IMG/VR virus record: IMGVR_UViG_3300046000_002368
Location: 1-29,626 of that record
Length of the DNA: 29,626 nt
Strand: one strand, 5' to 3'
Source of the DNA: a virus
Shown here: positions 14,034 to 20,604 of the stretch, piece by piece
Position numbering within the stretch: the stretch's first letter is position 1
Layout of the letters: each line of letters begins with the position of its first letter
The notes under the pieces: generated by a model
What the model was told of the DNA's origin: nothing
Seen by the model: only the letters and a program-made list of their open reading frames with translations
Databases searched by the model: none
Position numbers and translations under genes: made by a program

Positions 14034-14126
14034 ACGGTTCCGTCTCACACTATAGAACTAAAAGAAGTTATTAAAACTCTGTAATGAATGTGAAGTGAGA
14101 CGCACAGGATTTACAGGGTTTTTTTT
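14034..14126 (+). ncRNA. Candidate pseudoknotted small RNA or attenuator leader
   Basis: Between a promoter box and a T run lies a ~90-nt segment with no convincing ORF. Helix 1 pairs CGTCTCAC (14041-14048) with GTGAGACG (14095-14102), eight perfect pairs. Helix 2 pairs AAAACTCTGTAA (14073-14084) with TTACAGGGTTTT (14111-14122), twelve pairs with one G-U, and runs into Ts to 14126. The strands alternate (H1, H2, H1, H2), so both helices together form an H-type pseudoknot; helix 2 alone is a terminator. A small hairpin (AACT/AGTT at 14056-14069) sits in loop 1. It may be a free small RNA or the leader controlling the replication block. Known class: none that I recognise. Confidence 0.65.
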
Positions 14127-14145
14127 ATGTTTAAAAATTTGAATT

Positions 14146-14319
14146 ATGGATTTAACAATGACAATGGAATTTGAATCAGGATTAGAAGTTTCTATTATGA
14201 TGTGTGAAAAAGAACAAATGGTATTAATTGATTTTGGCGAAGAGGAATGGAATTTTACGATTACAGAATTTTATCAATTTGTGACAATGCTTGAAAAAAT
14301 TAAACCTTTGAAAAAATGA
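14146..14319 (+). CDS. Hypothetical acidic protein, 57 aa
   Basis: Start ATG 14146, 20 nt after the T run of the candidate RNA; stop overlaps the replication gene by ATGA (14316-14319). Met/Glu rich (MTMEFESGLEVSIMMCEKEQ) with strands then a helix (TITEFYQFVTMLEKI). No family recognised. Being the first gene after the RNA, it is the natural reporter of any read-through control. Confidence 0.6.
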   Translation: MDLTMTMEFESGLEVSIMMCEKEQMVLIDFGEEEWNFTITEFYQFVTMLEKIKPLKK

Positions 14320-14972
14320 GCGGTTGGATTAGAATACACCGACAATTTTTAAATTGGGAGTGGTTTAATAAAAGCGAAGCAGTTCATTTGTTTATGTATT
14401 TAGTTTTAAAAGCAAATCACAAAGACGGATTTTGGCAAGGAAATGAAATAAAAAGAGGCCAGTTAATAACATCATTTGGTAAAATTTCAATTGACACAAA
14501 TATAAGTTTACAAACAATTAGAACGCTTTTAAAAAAGTTTGAAAAAACAAACGAAATCAACATGCAAACAACAAACAAATTCACACGCATAACTATATGT
14601 AAATATGATAGTTACCAAACAGAAAACGAAGACACCAACACGAAAGTAACAAACAAACAACAAACAACTAACACGCAACTAACAACAAACAAGAATGTAA
14701 AGAATAATAAAGAAATTATTTTAGATTCATGGATCGATTACAGGAAACAAATTAAAAAACCAATTAAGGATGCAACAATTCAATCAATATTAAATAAAAT
14801 GGAAAATTATTCAGAAGATCAATGTAAACACGTAATAAATAATTCAATCCAAAACGGATACCAAGGTTTATTTTGGGAAAATTTACCTTTAAACAATTCA
14901 GAACCTGAAATGGATGCACTCGCAAAACACTTATTCGAACACAATGCAAAATTCAGCGGGCAAATCAATTAA
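14316..14972 (+). CDS. Replication initiator-like winged-helix protein
   Basis: The 218-residue product starts GWIRIHRQFLNWEWF, a pattern seen in phage replication proteins with a DnaD/replisome-organiser-type winged helix. The helix-turn-helix (about residues 55-85: ISIDTNISLQTIRTLLKKFE) is followed by a wing-like strand (TTNKFTRITICKYDSY), a Thr/Asn/Gln-rich low-complexity linker (about 100-128) and a C-terminal helical domain (ILDSWIDYRKQIKKPIKDAT). Proteins of this build bind the origin and load the helicase. The DnaB/RecA-type ATPase gene starts inside its end (29-nt overlap), which supports the call. Confidence 0.7.
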   Translation: MSGWIRIHRQFLNWEWFNKSEAVHLFMYLVLKANHKDGFWQGNEIKRGQLITSFGKISIDTNISLQTIRTLLKKFEKTNEINMQTTNKFTRITICKYDSYQTENEDTNTKVTNKQQTTNTQLTTNKNVKNNKEIILDSWIDYRKQIKKPIKDATIQSILNKMENYSEDQCKHVINNSIQNGYQGLFWENLPLNNSEPEMDALAKHLFEHNAKFSGQIN

Positions 14973-15909
14973 TTACCTTCTCGATTATCGAAACGGTAAA
15001 ATAAAACAAGGCCTTGAAATAGGCTGCGGCTTGGATAATTATCTAAGATACAAACCAAAACAACTGAATATAATTTTAGGCCATGACAACGTAGGAAAAA
15101 CGTATTTTATCAATTGGTATTTTTTGACACTTGCAATCAAACACAACCTGAAATTTATATTGTGGAGCGGCGAAAACCAACAAGGGCAAATTTTACGCGA
15201 TATGATCCAAATTTACAGCGGCCAAAATTTCATGGAATTAACCGAACAGGAAATTAGAAGTTATTCAACCTACATTGAACAATTTTTTGAATTCGTAGAT
15301 AATAATAAACTTTACAAACCTGAAGAATTATTAAAAATATTTGAAGAAAGCGACGCAAACGCATGTTTAATTGATCCTTTTACCGGATTAGATCGTGAAA
15401 TGAGTTACGAAGGTAATTATAGGTTTTTAAATTTAGCGCGTCAATTTGTAAATCAAACAGGAAAAACAATTTATATCAATACGCACCCAAATTCAGAAAG
15501 CGGCCGCAGTGGTAATTTATACCCTGAAGGACACATTTTTAAAGGCCATTTAAAACCACCGTTAAAAGATCACATTGAAGGCGGCAAAGCGTTTTTAAAT
15601 CGTTGTGACGATATGTTTGTAATTCACCGATTAATTAAGCACGAAACTCACAAATATTTAACAATGGTAAACGTTGAAAAAATAAAAGATAAGGACACGG
15701 GCGGCGAATTAACGGCTTTGGATAGTCCTATTTTATGTAATTTTAATTTCGGATTAGGATTTACAGTTAATGAAGTCGATCCTTTAAAAGATCAAAGGCC
15801 AAAAAAAATTGCAAACCAATTTTCAACAAAACTAAAATTTGATAACGTTCCTGAATTAATTTCCACGACTGAAAAAATAAGAATTGCAAACGAAAACGCA
15901 CCATTTTAA
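14944..15909 (+). CDS. Replicative helicase-type RecA-fold ATPase
   Basis: I start at ATG 14944; an ATG at 14914 is possible but is deeper inside the upstream gene. The 321-residue product has Walker A GHDNVGKT (46-53), a likely catalytic Glu in WSGEN (E77), Walker B CLIDPFTGLD (141-150), and sensor-like IYINTHPNSESG (H180). This is the RecA core of DnaB-family helicases (Twinkle or T4 gp41 type) without the N-terminal primase-binding domain. It would unwind phage DNA and is probably loaded by the winged-helix protein upstream. No primase domain was found in the window, so host primase may serve. A RadA-like ATPase is the alternative. Confidence 0.75.
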   Translation: MQNSAGKSINYLLDYRNGKIKQGLEIGCGLDNYLRYKPKQLNIILGHDNVGKTYFINWYFLTLAIKHNLKFILWSGENQQGQILRDMIQIYSGQNFMELTEQEIRSYSTYIEQFFEFVDNNKLYKPEELLKIFEESDANACLIDPFTGLDREMSYEGNYRFLNLARQFVNQTGKTIYINTHPNSESGRSGNLYPEGHIFKGHLKPPLKDHIEGGKAFLNRCDDMFVIHRLIKHETHKYLTMVNVEKIKDKDTGGELTALDSPILCNFNFGLGFTVNEVDPLKDQRPKKIANQFSTKLKFDNVPELISTTEKIRIANENAPF

Positions 15910-15920
15910 AAAATAAAATT

Positions 15921-16481
15921 ATGGAAAATGAAGTATGGAAAGATATAGTAGGATATGAAGGTTTATACGAAGTGTCTAATTTAGGAAATGTTAAAAGTTT
16001 ACCAAAGGAATGGATTTCAGCATGTAAGCGTAAACATGATGGAATATTATTAAAAAAAACAATTAATAATCGTGGAACTGGTTATTATCAAGTAGGATTA
16101 ACTAATAACAAAATTCGTAAAACAAGAACAATTCATCAATTAGTAGCAGAAGCCTTTTTAAATCATAATCCTTGTGGTTATAAATTAGTTATAGACCATA
16201 TTAATAATAATACTTTAGATAATAGAGTTGAGAATTTACAAATAATAACGCAAAGAGAAAACGCTTATAAAAACCAAGTATCTTATTCAAGCAATTATAA
16301 AGGCGTTTTTATGGGTTGTAAAAAGTATAAATCAAAAAAAACTGGAGAGATAAAAAAATATAAATATATATCAAGTCAAATAAATATTGATGGTAAAATT
16401 ATCCGTTTAGGAACGTATAAAACAGAAGAAGACGCACATTTAGCTTATCAAAACGCACTAAAAAAACACGAATTATGTTAG
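15921..16481 (+). CDS. HNH homing endonuclease with NUMOD4 and AP2 domains
   Basis: The 186-residue product has a NUMOD4-type start (WKDIVGYEGLYEVSNLGNVK, residues 6-25), an HNH core (H72 in IHQLVAEAFL, D92-H93 in VIDHINNNTLDNRVENLQ, N101) and an AP2-like DNA-binding end (about 124-182, with IRLGTYKTEEDAHLAYQNAL). This is the standard design of free-standing phage homing enzymes. It lies between the helicase and the coiled-coil gene; it follows the helicase stop by 11 nt and overlaps the next gene by 7 nt, as if it had settled in without disrupting neighbours. Its target is probably the matching site in phages that lack it. Confidence 0.9.
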   Translation: MENEVWKDIVGYEGLYEVSNLGNVKSLPKEWISACKRKHDGILLKKTINNRGTGYYQVGLTNNKIRKTRTIHQLVAEAFLNHNPCGYKLVIDHINNNTLDNRVENLQIITQRENAYKNQVSYSSNYKGVFMGCKKYKSKKTGEIKKYKYISSQINIDGKIIRLGTYKTEEDAHLAYQNALKKHELC

Positions 16482-16762
16482 AAATGATTAAAAGAAAAGC
16501 CGGTTTAAATGTACTTTATTACAGGCTGAAAAACTCGATTGAAGAAATCGAAGCAAAACACCCTGAAAGAAATGATTTATTAGATCCTATGCGCGAAAGT
16601 TTAACCGAGGTTGCTGAATCAATTCAATACTTTACACACTGCGACAAAGTAACACGCGCCACAAATAGCCGAAACCACGATTTACAGTTGGAAAACATAA
16701 AGCTAAAACAGGAAAATAAAAGCCTGAATATTCATATCGGAAATTTATTAAACGGACTATGA
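16475..16762 (+). CDS. Coiled-coil protein, hypothetical
   Basis: The product (95 residues from ATG 16475, or 92 from ATG 16484, which would avoid overlap with the HNH gene) is almost all helix, with heptads in the second half (LQLENIKLKQENKSLNIHIG). A conserved-looking part is KHPERNDLLDPMRESLTEVA. It ends in ATGA overlap with the NinG gene. No known domain; likely a small replication or recombination accessory. Confidence 0.65.
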   Translation: MLEMIKRKAGLNVLYYRLKNSIEEIEAKHPERNDLLDPMRESLTEVAESIQYFTHCDKVTRATNSRNHDLQLENIKLKQENKSLNIHIGNLLNGL

Positions 16763-17274
16763 AAAAATGTAAATACTGCAAAGAAAAATTTGAGCCTATT
16801 TCCTTCCTTCAAAAAAATTGCTTTGAGCCTAATTGTGTAACCGACTGGATAAACGAAACAAAGCAAAAGCAATGGACCAAGAAAAAAGCCAAATTAAAAG
16901 CCGAATTAATGACTTTGAGCGATTACATAAAAATAGCGCAGCAAGTATTTAATAAATTTATTCGACTTCGTGATCAGGGGCAAAATTGTATTTCTTGTAA
17001 TAAACCAGCATTAAAGGAAAACGCGGGACATTTTTACAACGCGAATAACCATTGGAACGTTCGATTTAACGAGGACAACGTCCATTTACAGTGTGAATAC
17101 TGCAATACTTATTTACATGGCAATTTAATCGAATACAGGGAAAATTTAATTACTAAAATTGGATTTTACAAATTTTCTATTTTAAAGCATGAATCCGATA
17201 AAACGCGCAAATTTTCAATAGATGAATTAAAAGAAATAATAAAAGAATATAAACAAAAAACAAAAAGCAAATGA
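16759..17274 (+). CDS. ninG: NinG/Rap-type recombination endonuclease
   Basis: The 171-residue product fits the phage lambda NinG (Rap) family in motifs and length (about 200 in lambda). It has an N-terminal zinc finger (C4, C7, C21, C26), a basic helical linker (KKKAKLKAELMTLSDYIKIA) and a C-terminal block with FNKFIRLRDQGQNCISC (C77, C80), AGHFY (H91) and VRFNEDNVHLQCEYCNTYLH (C112, C115, H120), then GNLIEYRENLI. Rap cuts branched recombination intermediates. It fits beside the ERF annealing protein and the exonuclease. It is ATGA-coupled to the gene on each side. Confidence 0.85.
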   Translation: MKKCKYCKEKFEPISFLQKNCFEPNCVTDWINETKQKQWTKKKAKLKAELMTLSDYIKIAQQVFNKFIRLRDQGQNCISCNKPALKENAGHFYNANNHWNVRFNEDNVHLQCEYCNTYLHGNLIEYRENLITKIGFYKFSILKHESDKTRKFSIDELKEIIKEYKQKTKSK

Positions 17275-17630
17275 TTACAAATTTTGAAAATTACACGCAT
17301 GAATTAACGGACCAGGAATTAGAAATTTTACCGATTGTAATTCATGGATTCAGGGCATATAAAAAAAACAACCCAATAAAAGCTGAATTAATAGTAAAAC
17401 GAATGAATCAATTTTTAACGGATCGAGGTTATAAAATAAGATTAACCGGTCCACGATTACGAAAGTTAGTAAACTATATTCGTTCAAATAGCTTATTGCC
17501 GCTGATTGCGACCTCACAGGGGTATTTTACGACTGATTGTAAACAAACTATTCAGGAACAAATTAAAAGCCTACAGGAGCGCGCAAATTCAATTGATCGT
17601 TGCGCGGTTGGTTTGGGAAAATTTATATAA
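17271..17630 (+). CDS. Winged-helix DNA-binding protein
   Basis: The 119-residue product is typical of small wHTH proteins in Bacteroidetes phages: HELTDQELEILPIVIHGFRA, then the HTH (IKAELIVKRMNQFLTDRGYK to GPRLRKLVNYIRSN), then the wing (LLPLIATSQGYFTTD), and a C-terminal helix (IQEQIKSLQERANSID). It is the last gene of the transcript that starts near 14034 and is followed by the next promoter. A regulatory role at a promoter or origin is likely but not shown. Confidence 0.7.
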   Translation: MITNFENYTHELTDQELEILPIVIHGFRAYKKNNPIKAELIVKRMNQFLTDRGYKIRLTGPRLRKLVNYIRSNSLLPLIATSQGYFTTDCKQTIQEQIKSLQERANSIDRCAVGLGKFI

Positions 17631-17641
17631 TATTTTTTTTA

Positions 17642-17677
17642 AAATTAGGTTTATATTAAAAATTTAGATTATATTTG
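17642..17677 (+). promoter_or_regulatory. Promoter of the recombination block
   Basis: The same 18-bp element AAATTAGGTTTATATTAA as at 12267 (here 17642-17659) is followed by TATATTTG (17670-17677), with 20 nt to the ATG at 17698. The distance from TTT at the -33 position (17650-17652) to the -7 box is 17 nt. Confidence 0.7.
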
Positions 17678-17697
17678 TAAACAATTAAAAACAAAGT

Positions 17698-18207
17698 ATG
17701 AAAAATCTATTTAAAAATTTAGCTGCATTCCAGCAGGAAATCAAAGTAATTCACAAAGTGTCACAAGGGTATGGATACAAATTTGCAGATCTACCTAAAA
17801 TCTTCGAATCCATTAATCCATTAATGCAAAAGCACGGATTAGGATTTACGCAAATGATTAACACCCACGAAGGGCAAAATTATTTAATTACAATGGTATT
17901 CGATTGTGAAAGCGGCGAAAATTTAGAAAGTTCAACGTTAATTCCGATAGTTCAATTGAAAGGAATGAACGAATACCAATGTTTTGGATCCGGAATAACT
18001 TACTACCGTAGGTATTGTTTGAGTTCAATATTGGGGTTGGTAACTGATGAAGACAGGGACGCACACGGGACGCAAGTTTTAGACAAAAAAAGATTTAACG
18101 CAGCCGTTGAAAAAATACAAAGTGGAGATTTTACACGCGAAATGTTAGAAGCCCGTTTTGAGTTAACAAAAGAACAAATCAATTTCTTAAATGAAAATGG
18201 AATTTAA
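17698..18207 (+). CDS. ERF-family single-strand annealing protein
   Basis: The 169-residue product has the ERF superfamily signature: N-terminal LAAFQQEIKVIHK, a YGYKFADLPKIFESINPLMQ stretch and the hallmark GSGITYYRRYCLSSILGLVT (97-116) followed by DEDRD, which corresponds to the family's GSAxTYAxRYxLxxLLGIxxxxDxD. ERF proteins anneal complementary single strands in phage recombination, repair or circularisation. It is shorter than many ERF proteins but has a helical C-terminus (FTREMLEARFELTKEQINFL). The exonuclease gene overlaps it by 17 nt, giving an exonuclease-annealing protein pair as in Red-like systems. Confidence 0.85.
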   Translation: MKNLFKNLAAFQQEIKVIHKVSQGYGYKFADLPKIFESINPLMQKHGLGFTQMINTHEGQNYLITMVFDCESGENLESSTLIPIVQLKGMNEYQCFGSGITYYRRYCLSSILGLVTDEDRDAHGTQVLDKKRFNAAVEKIQSGDFTREMLEARFELTKEQINFLNENGI

Positions 18208-18967
18208 AACAGTTTTATTCGATGCGGACAGCCTTATTTATCAATCGGTTTATAAGGTTGTCGACTTCGCCGAAATACGCGAAATGTACAAAGCAAAAAA
18301 ACAGCGTTTCGAAATTGAAATGGAAATCCTGCAACGCGGTTATGATCGTTTTGAAAAACTAACTTTTGATATTTTAAACGAAATTGAAGAACATTACAAC
18401 GTAACAAAAACAAATTACTTTTTTACAAAATGCAAAAATAATTTTAGAAAACAAATAGATCCACAATACAAAGCAAACAGAACCAAACGTAATAAGTGGG
18501 TAAACGAACTTCGCGATTATTTATTGGAATATTGGGAAAATTCATACGCTCACGACGAATACGAAGCAGACGATTTAATTTATTACAATGCTGAAACAAT
18601 GGCCGTAAATCAATATATTATTTGCAGCATTGATAAAGATTTAAAACAAATACAGGGTTTACATTTCGATTATTACCAGCTAAAAAGATACGACGAAAAC
18701 GGAGAAATATTTAAAATACGCAAAGGATTTAAAAACATGACAAAAACCGATTGTGAAAATTTACTTTGTGAACTGTTTTTAGTAGGGGATGCCAGCGACA
18801 ATATAAAAGGAGTGAAAGGAATAGGAGAAATAAAAGCAAAAAAAATAATTTACTCAAAGAATTCAACCTACGGAAAATTCAGGGCAATTTGCGAAGCTTA
18901 TAAAAATGAGTGTGAAATGTGGAAAGAAAAATTAAGAATGAATTACAAATTATTAAAATTTAATTAA
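18191..18967 (+). CDS. 5'-3' exonuclease, FEN/PIN-type
   Basis: The 258-residue product carries the acidic metal-binding residues of phage 5'-3' exonuclease/flap nucleases: FDADSLIY (D11, D13), EYEADDLIY (E125, D127, D128), SIDKDLKQI (D148, D150), GDASDNIKG (D200, D203), and then the helix-hairpin-helix GVKGIGEIKA (207-216). Enzymes of this group (T5 D15, T4 RNase H) remove flaps or resect DNA 5' to 3'. ATG 18191 is used; ATG at 18197 is also possible. Overlap with the ERF gene suggests joint production for recombination. Confidence 0.9.
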   Translation: MKMEFKTVLFDADSLIYQSVYKVVDFAEIREMYKAKKQRFEIEMEILQRGYDRFEKLTFDILNEIEEHYNVTKTNYFFTKCKNNFRKQIDPQYKANRTKRNKWVNELRDYLLEYWENSYAHDEYEADDLIYYNAETMAVNQYIICSIDKDLKQIQGLHFDYYQLKRYDENGEIFKIRKGFKNMTKTDCENLLCELFLVGDASDNIKGVKGIGEIKAKKIIYSKNSTYGKFRAICEAYKNECEMWKEKLRMNYKLLKFN

Positions 18968-19132
18968 ATGAATCCTGAAGTAAACGAAGAGATTAACGAA
19001 TATAAGCGCGAAATTAGGGAGCTGCGGAGCGTTTTAATGCACATTATAGATCAGATTGATAATAACACGCCATTAACAAGTGAATCGCTTATAATTAAGA
19101 TATGTAGAGAAGAGTTAAAAATAAATAAATAA
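18968..19132 (+). CDS. Hypothetical protein, 54 aa
   Basis: ATG 18968 is immediately after the exonuclease stop; 54 codons to TAA 19130-19132. The product is helical and charged (NEEINEYKREIRELRSVLMH) with a second helix (SESLIIKICREELKI). No known motif; next gene starts 2 nt later. Confidence 0.65.
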   Translation: MNPEVNEEINEYKREIRELRSVLMHIIDQIDNNTPLTSESLIIKICREELKINK

Positions 19133-19134
19133 CA

Positions 19135-19329
19135 ATGGAGGAAGAAATAGTAAAGCAACTTTTAGATAGGTACGAAAACGCAATAGCGACTTATTCAAGG
19201 TTTAAAGATAGGATTGAAAGACACGAAAACGAATTACGCGCTTCAAATCAAATAATTCAATCTTTAAAAGCAGATAAAGAATTTTTAAAAGCACAAATAG
19301 ACGAGTTAAAAAATAAAATAAATAAATAA
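19135..19329 (+). CDS. Small coiled-coil protein, 64 aa
   Basis: One continuous charged helix with heptads (IVKQLLDRYENAIATYSRFK, then IIQSLKADKEFLKAQIDELK). Probably a dimer or trimer coiled coil. It lies directly before the SSB-like gene, with 2 nt between. No family recognised. Confidence 0.65.
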   Translation: MEEEIVKQLLDRYENAIATYSRFKDRIERHENELRASNQIIQSLKADKEFLKAQIDELKNKINK

Positions 19330-19331
19330 AA

Positions 19332-19577
19332 ATGGAAAACAAGTACGACAATTCAGGGGCTTTATTCACGAATGAAAAAAAAGTAAAAGACACGCACCCG
19401 GATTTAAACGGTAAAATAACAATTAACGGACGTGAGTTTTATTTAAGCGCATGGAAAAAACAAAGTAAAGAGGGCAAAGGATTTTTGAGCCTATCAATTA
19501 AGCCAGTAGATGAGCAACAACAAAGGCCTGAAATACCCACAAAATCAGTATTGGACGATTTTTTAAATGATTTTTAA
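19332..19577 (+). CDS. DUF736/SSB-like small protein with acidic tail
   Basis: The 81-residue product begins YDNSGALFTNEKK and contains HPDLNGKITINGREFYLSAW and GKGFLSLSIKPV, the pattern of small DUF736-like beta proteins. A Gln/Pro linker leads to a C-terminal acidic tip ending DDFLNDF, like the partner-binding tail of single-strand DNA-binding proteins. With ERF, exonuclease and helicase nearby, and no other SSB visible, a role as phage single-strand binding or replication accessory protein is reasonable. Size is below that of a classic OB-fold SSB, so the call is tentative. Confidence 0.6.
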   Translation: MENKYDNSGALFTNEKKVKDTHPDLNGKITINGREFYLSAWKKQSKEGKGFLSLSIKPVDEQQQRPEIPTKSVLDDFLNDF

Positions 19578-19578
19578 A

Positions 19579-19788
19579 ATGAGTGAAACAAAAATAATAG
19601 CAAACAGCGATCAAATAATTAGATCTATTTTAAAAAAATACCTGCAGAAAAATAAAGTAACTTTAAATTCGTTTTGTGTGGATGCTAAATTACACCAATC
19701 AAACATGCACGTATTTTTAAACGGGAAATCGGTTACAAGTCGAACCATTCAACGCGTGGCGGATTATTTAAACAAAAAAGGAATGTAA
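19579..19788 (+). CDS. XRE-like helix-turn-helix regulator
   Basis: Start ATG 19579, after the SSB-like stop; an ATG at 19567 inside that gene is less likely. The 69-residue product is one HTH unit (about 22-65): VTLNSFCVDAKLHQSNMHVF then LNGKSVTSRTIQRVADYLNK, the Cro/C1 arrangement. No dimerisation or effector domain is present. It lies upstream of the promoter at 19875 and may regulate the early promoters. Confidence 0.7.
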   Translation: MSETKIIANSDQIIRSILKKYLQKNKVTLNSFCVDAKLHQSNMHVFLNGKSVTSRTIQRVADYLNKKGM

Positions 19789-19871
19789 TGAATTACTTAG
19801 TAAAAATAATGGTTTACATTGAAGGGCAATACCACACGCCAAAATCAATAATTGAAAAAATAAAAAAATAA
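19788..19871 (+). CDS. Mini-protein, 27 aa
   Basis: ATG 19788 overlaps the last base of the preceding TAA. The 27 residues (MNYLVKIMVYIEGQYHTPKS, then a Lys-rich helix) end at 19869-19871 just before the -33 of the next promoter. Coupling favours translation; function unknown. Confidence 0.45.
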   Translation: MNYLVKIMVYIEGQYHTPKSIIEKIKK

Positions 19872-19874
19872 TAG

Positions 19875-19904
19875 TTGTATATTCAAATAATTATATTAAA
19901 TTTG
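19875..19904 (+). promoter_or_regulatory. Promoter with full -33/-7 match
   Basis: TTG (19875-19877), a 19-nt gap, then TAAATTTG (19897-19904): the best match in the window to the Bacteroidetes consensus. The ATG at 19927 is 22 nt after the box. The upstream part (ATAGTTGTATATT) is related to the 18-bp element of the other two promoters. Confidence 0.8.
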
Positions 19905-19926
19905 AAGAAATTAAAAACAAGGTATT

Positions 19927-20316
19927 ATGGAAAAGCAAAACGGAATTATTGAATTTACAGGTAAAAACTTCAAAATTGTTAATTTAGAATTTAGCGGTAA
20001 CGAAATATTTTTTAATATTCTTATTGGAGATAAAGAAGCATTTGGAAAAGGTGATTTAACGTTTAATTGCACGGTTGAATGTAGCGAGTTTGTTTACGAT
20101 AACTGCGATTTAATGTTAGATAAATTTCAGTGGGACCACAATATGGAATTATTTTTTATGAATAACAGAAACACAAAATTAATTTGTGACGCAATAGAAT
20201 CAATTGTAAATGAAGATCCTGAAAGTTATGGTTTTGATATGCAAGAATTTGAAAACGATCAGTTGAATTGGAACGCGGAATTAAATTATCAAATTAACCA
20301 AGAATCATGCTATTGA
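19927..20316 (+). CDS. Hypothetical acidic protein, 129 aa
   Basis: First gene after the promoter at 19875. The product is acidic, with a beta-rich first half (IIEFTGKNFKIVNLEFSGNE, LTFNCTVECSEFVYDNCD) and a more helical, Asp/Glu/Asn-rich second half (DAIESIVNEDPESYGFDMQE). No motif recognised. Acidic beta proteins in early phage regions can mimic DNA or block host enzymes, a possibility but nothing more. Overlaps the next gene by 10 nt. Confidence 0.65.
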   Translation: MEKQNGIIEFTGKNFKIVNLEFSGNEIFFNILIGDKEAFGKGDLTFNCTVECSEFVYDNCDLMLDKFQWDHNMELFFMNNRNTKLICDAIESIVNEDPESYGFDMQEFENDQLNWNAELNYQINQESCY

Positions 20317-20399
20317 AAGACGCAGCCGTTTCTTTGTGGTTAGTTTATATAATTGGAATGCTTATTTTATTAATTTGGCATTACAAAAACGACAAATGA
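20307..20399 (+). CDS. Single-span membrane mini-protein, 30 aa
   Basis: ATG 20307 to TGA 20397-20399, overlapping both neighbours. One membrane span (VSLWLVYIIGMLILLIWHY) with a short N-terminus and a KNDK end. Next to another small membrane protein, so the two may work together. No family recognised. Confidence 0.5.
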   Translation: MLLKDAAVSLWLVYIIGMLILLIWHYKNDK

Positions 20400-20602
20400 G
20401 AATACTAATTGAATTACTTTTATTTCCTTTAATTACAACCTTATTCTTTTTGGATAGGGTTGTTTTGCTTTTATGTTGGTGGATGCGGTCAACAAAATTT
20501 AGCAAGTGGATATTTAACGAAACGGAAATGCTACGAAGTTTAAAACGTGTAATAATAGTTTTATTAATTATTTTAGCTTATAAATTTATACTAACTTTGT
20601 AA
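20396..20602 (+). CDS. Two-span small membrane protein, 68 aa
   Basis: Start ATG 20396 is set by the ATGA overlap. Two hydrophobic segments (about 5-29: LLLFPLITTLFFLDRVVLLL; 52-68: VIIVLLIILAYKFILTL) flank a basic, Trp-containing loop (MRSTKFSKWIFNETE). Two-span small proteins can be holins or membrane antagonists, but this one is far from the endolysin and just before the sigma-like gene, whose -7 box lies in its last codons. Confidence 0.6.
   Translation: MRILIELLLFPLITTLFFLDRVVLLLCWWMRSTKFSKWIFNETEMLRSLKRVIIVLLIILAYKFILTL
20592..20599 (+). promoter_or_regulatory. Possible promoter for a leaderless sigma gene
   Basis: TAACTTTG fits TAnnTTTG and lies only 5 nt before the GTG at 20605, so the predicted start of transcription falls on or beside the start codon. 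No -33 TTG is visible, and the box lies in the end of the upstream gene, so a chance match is possible. Confidence 0.4.
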
Positions 20603-20604
20603 CA

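Noticed and set aside
14034-14126. Type III toxin-antitoxin RNA (ToxI-like repeats before a toxin gene)
   Set aside because: There is a pseudoknot and a terminator before a gene, but no tandem repeats, and the 57-residue product at 14146 does not look like a ToxN-type nuclease.
16475-17274. Second HNH-type call for the NinG gene as another homing enzyme
   Set aside because: The Cys/His pattern and FNKFIRLRD and RFNEDNVHLQC motifs fit NinG, and the gene is ATGA-coupled on both sides like a native gene.
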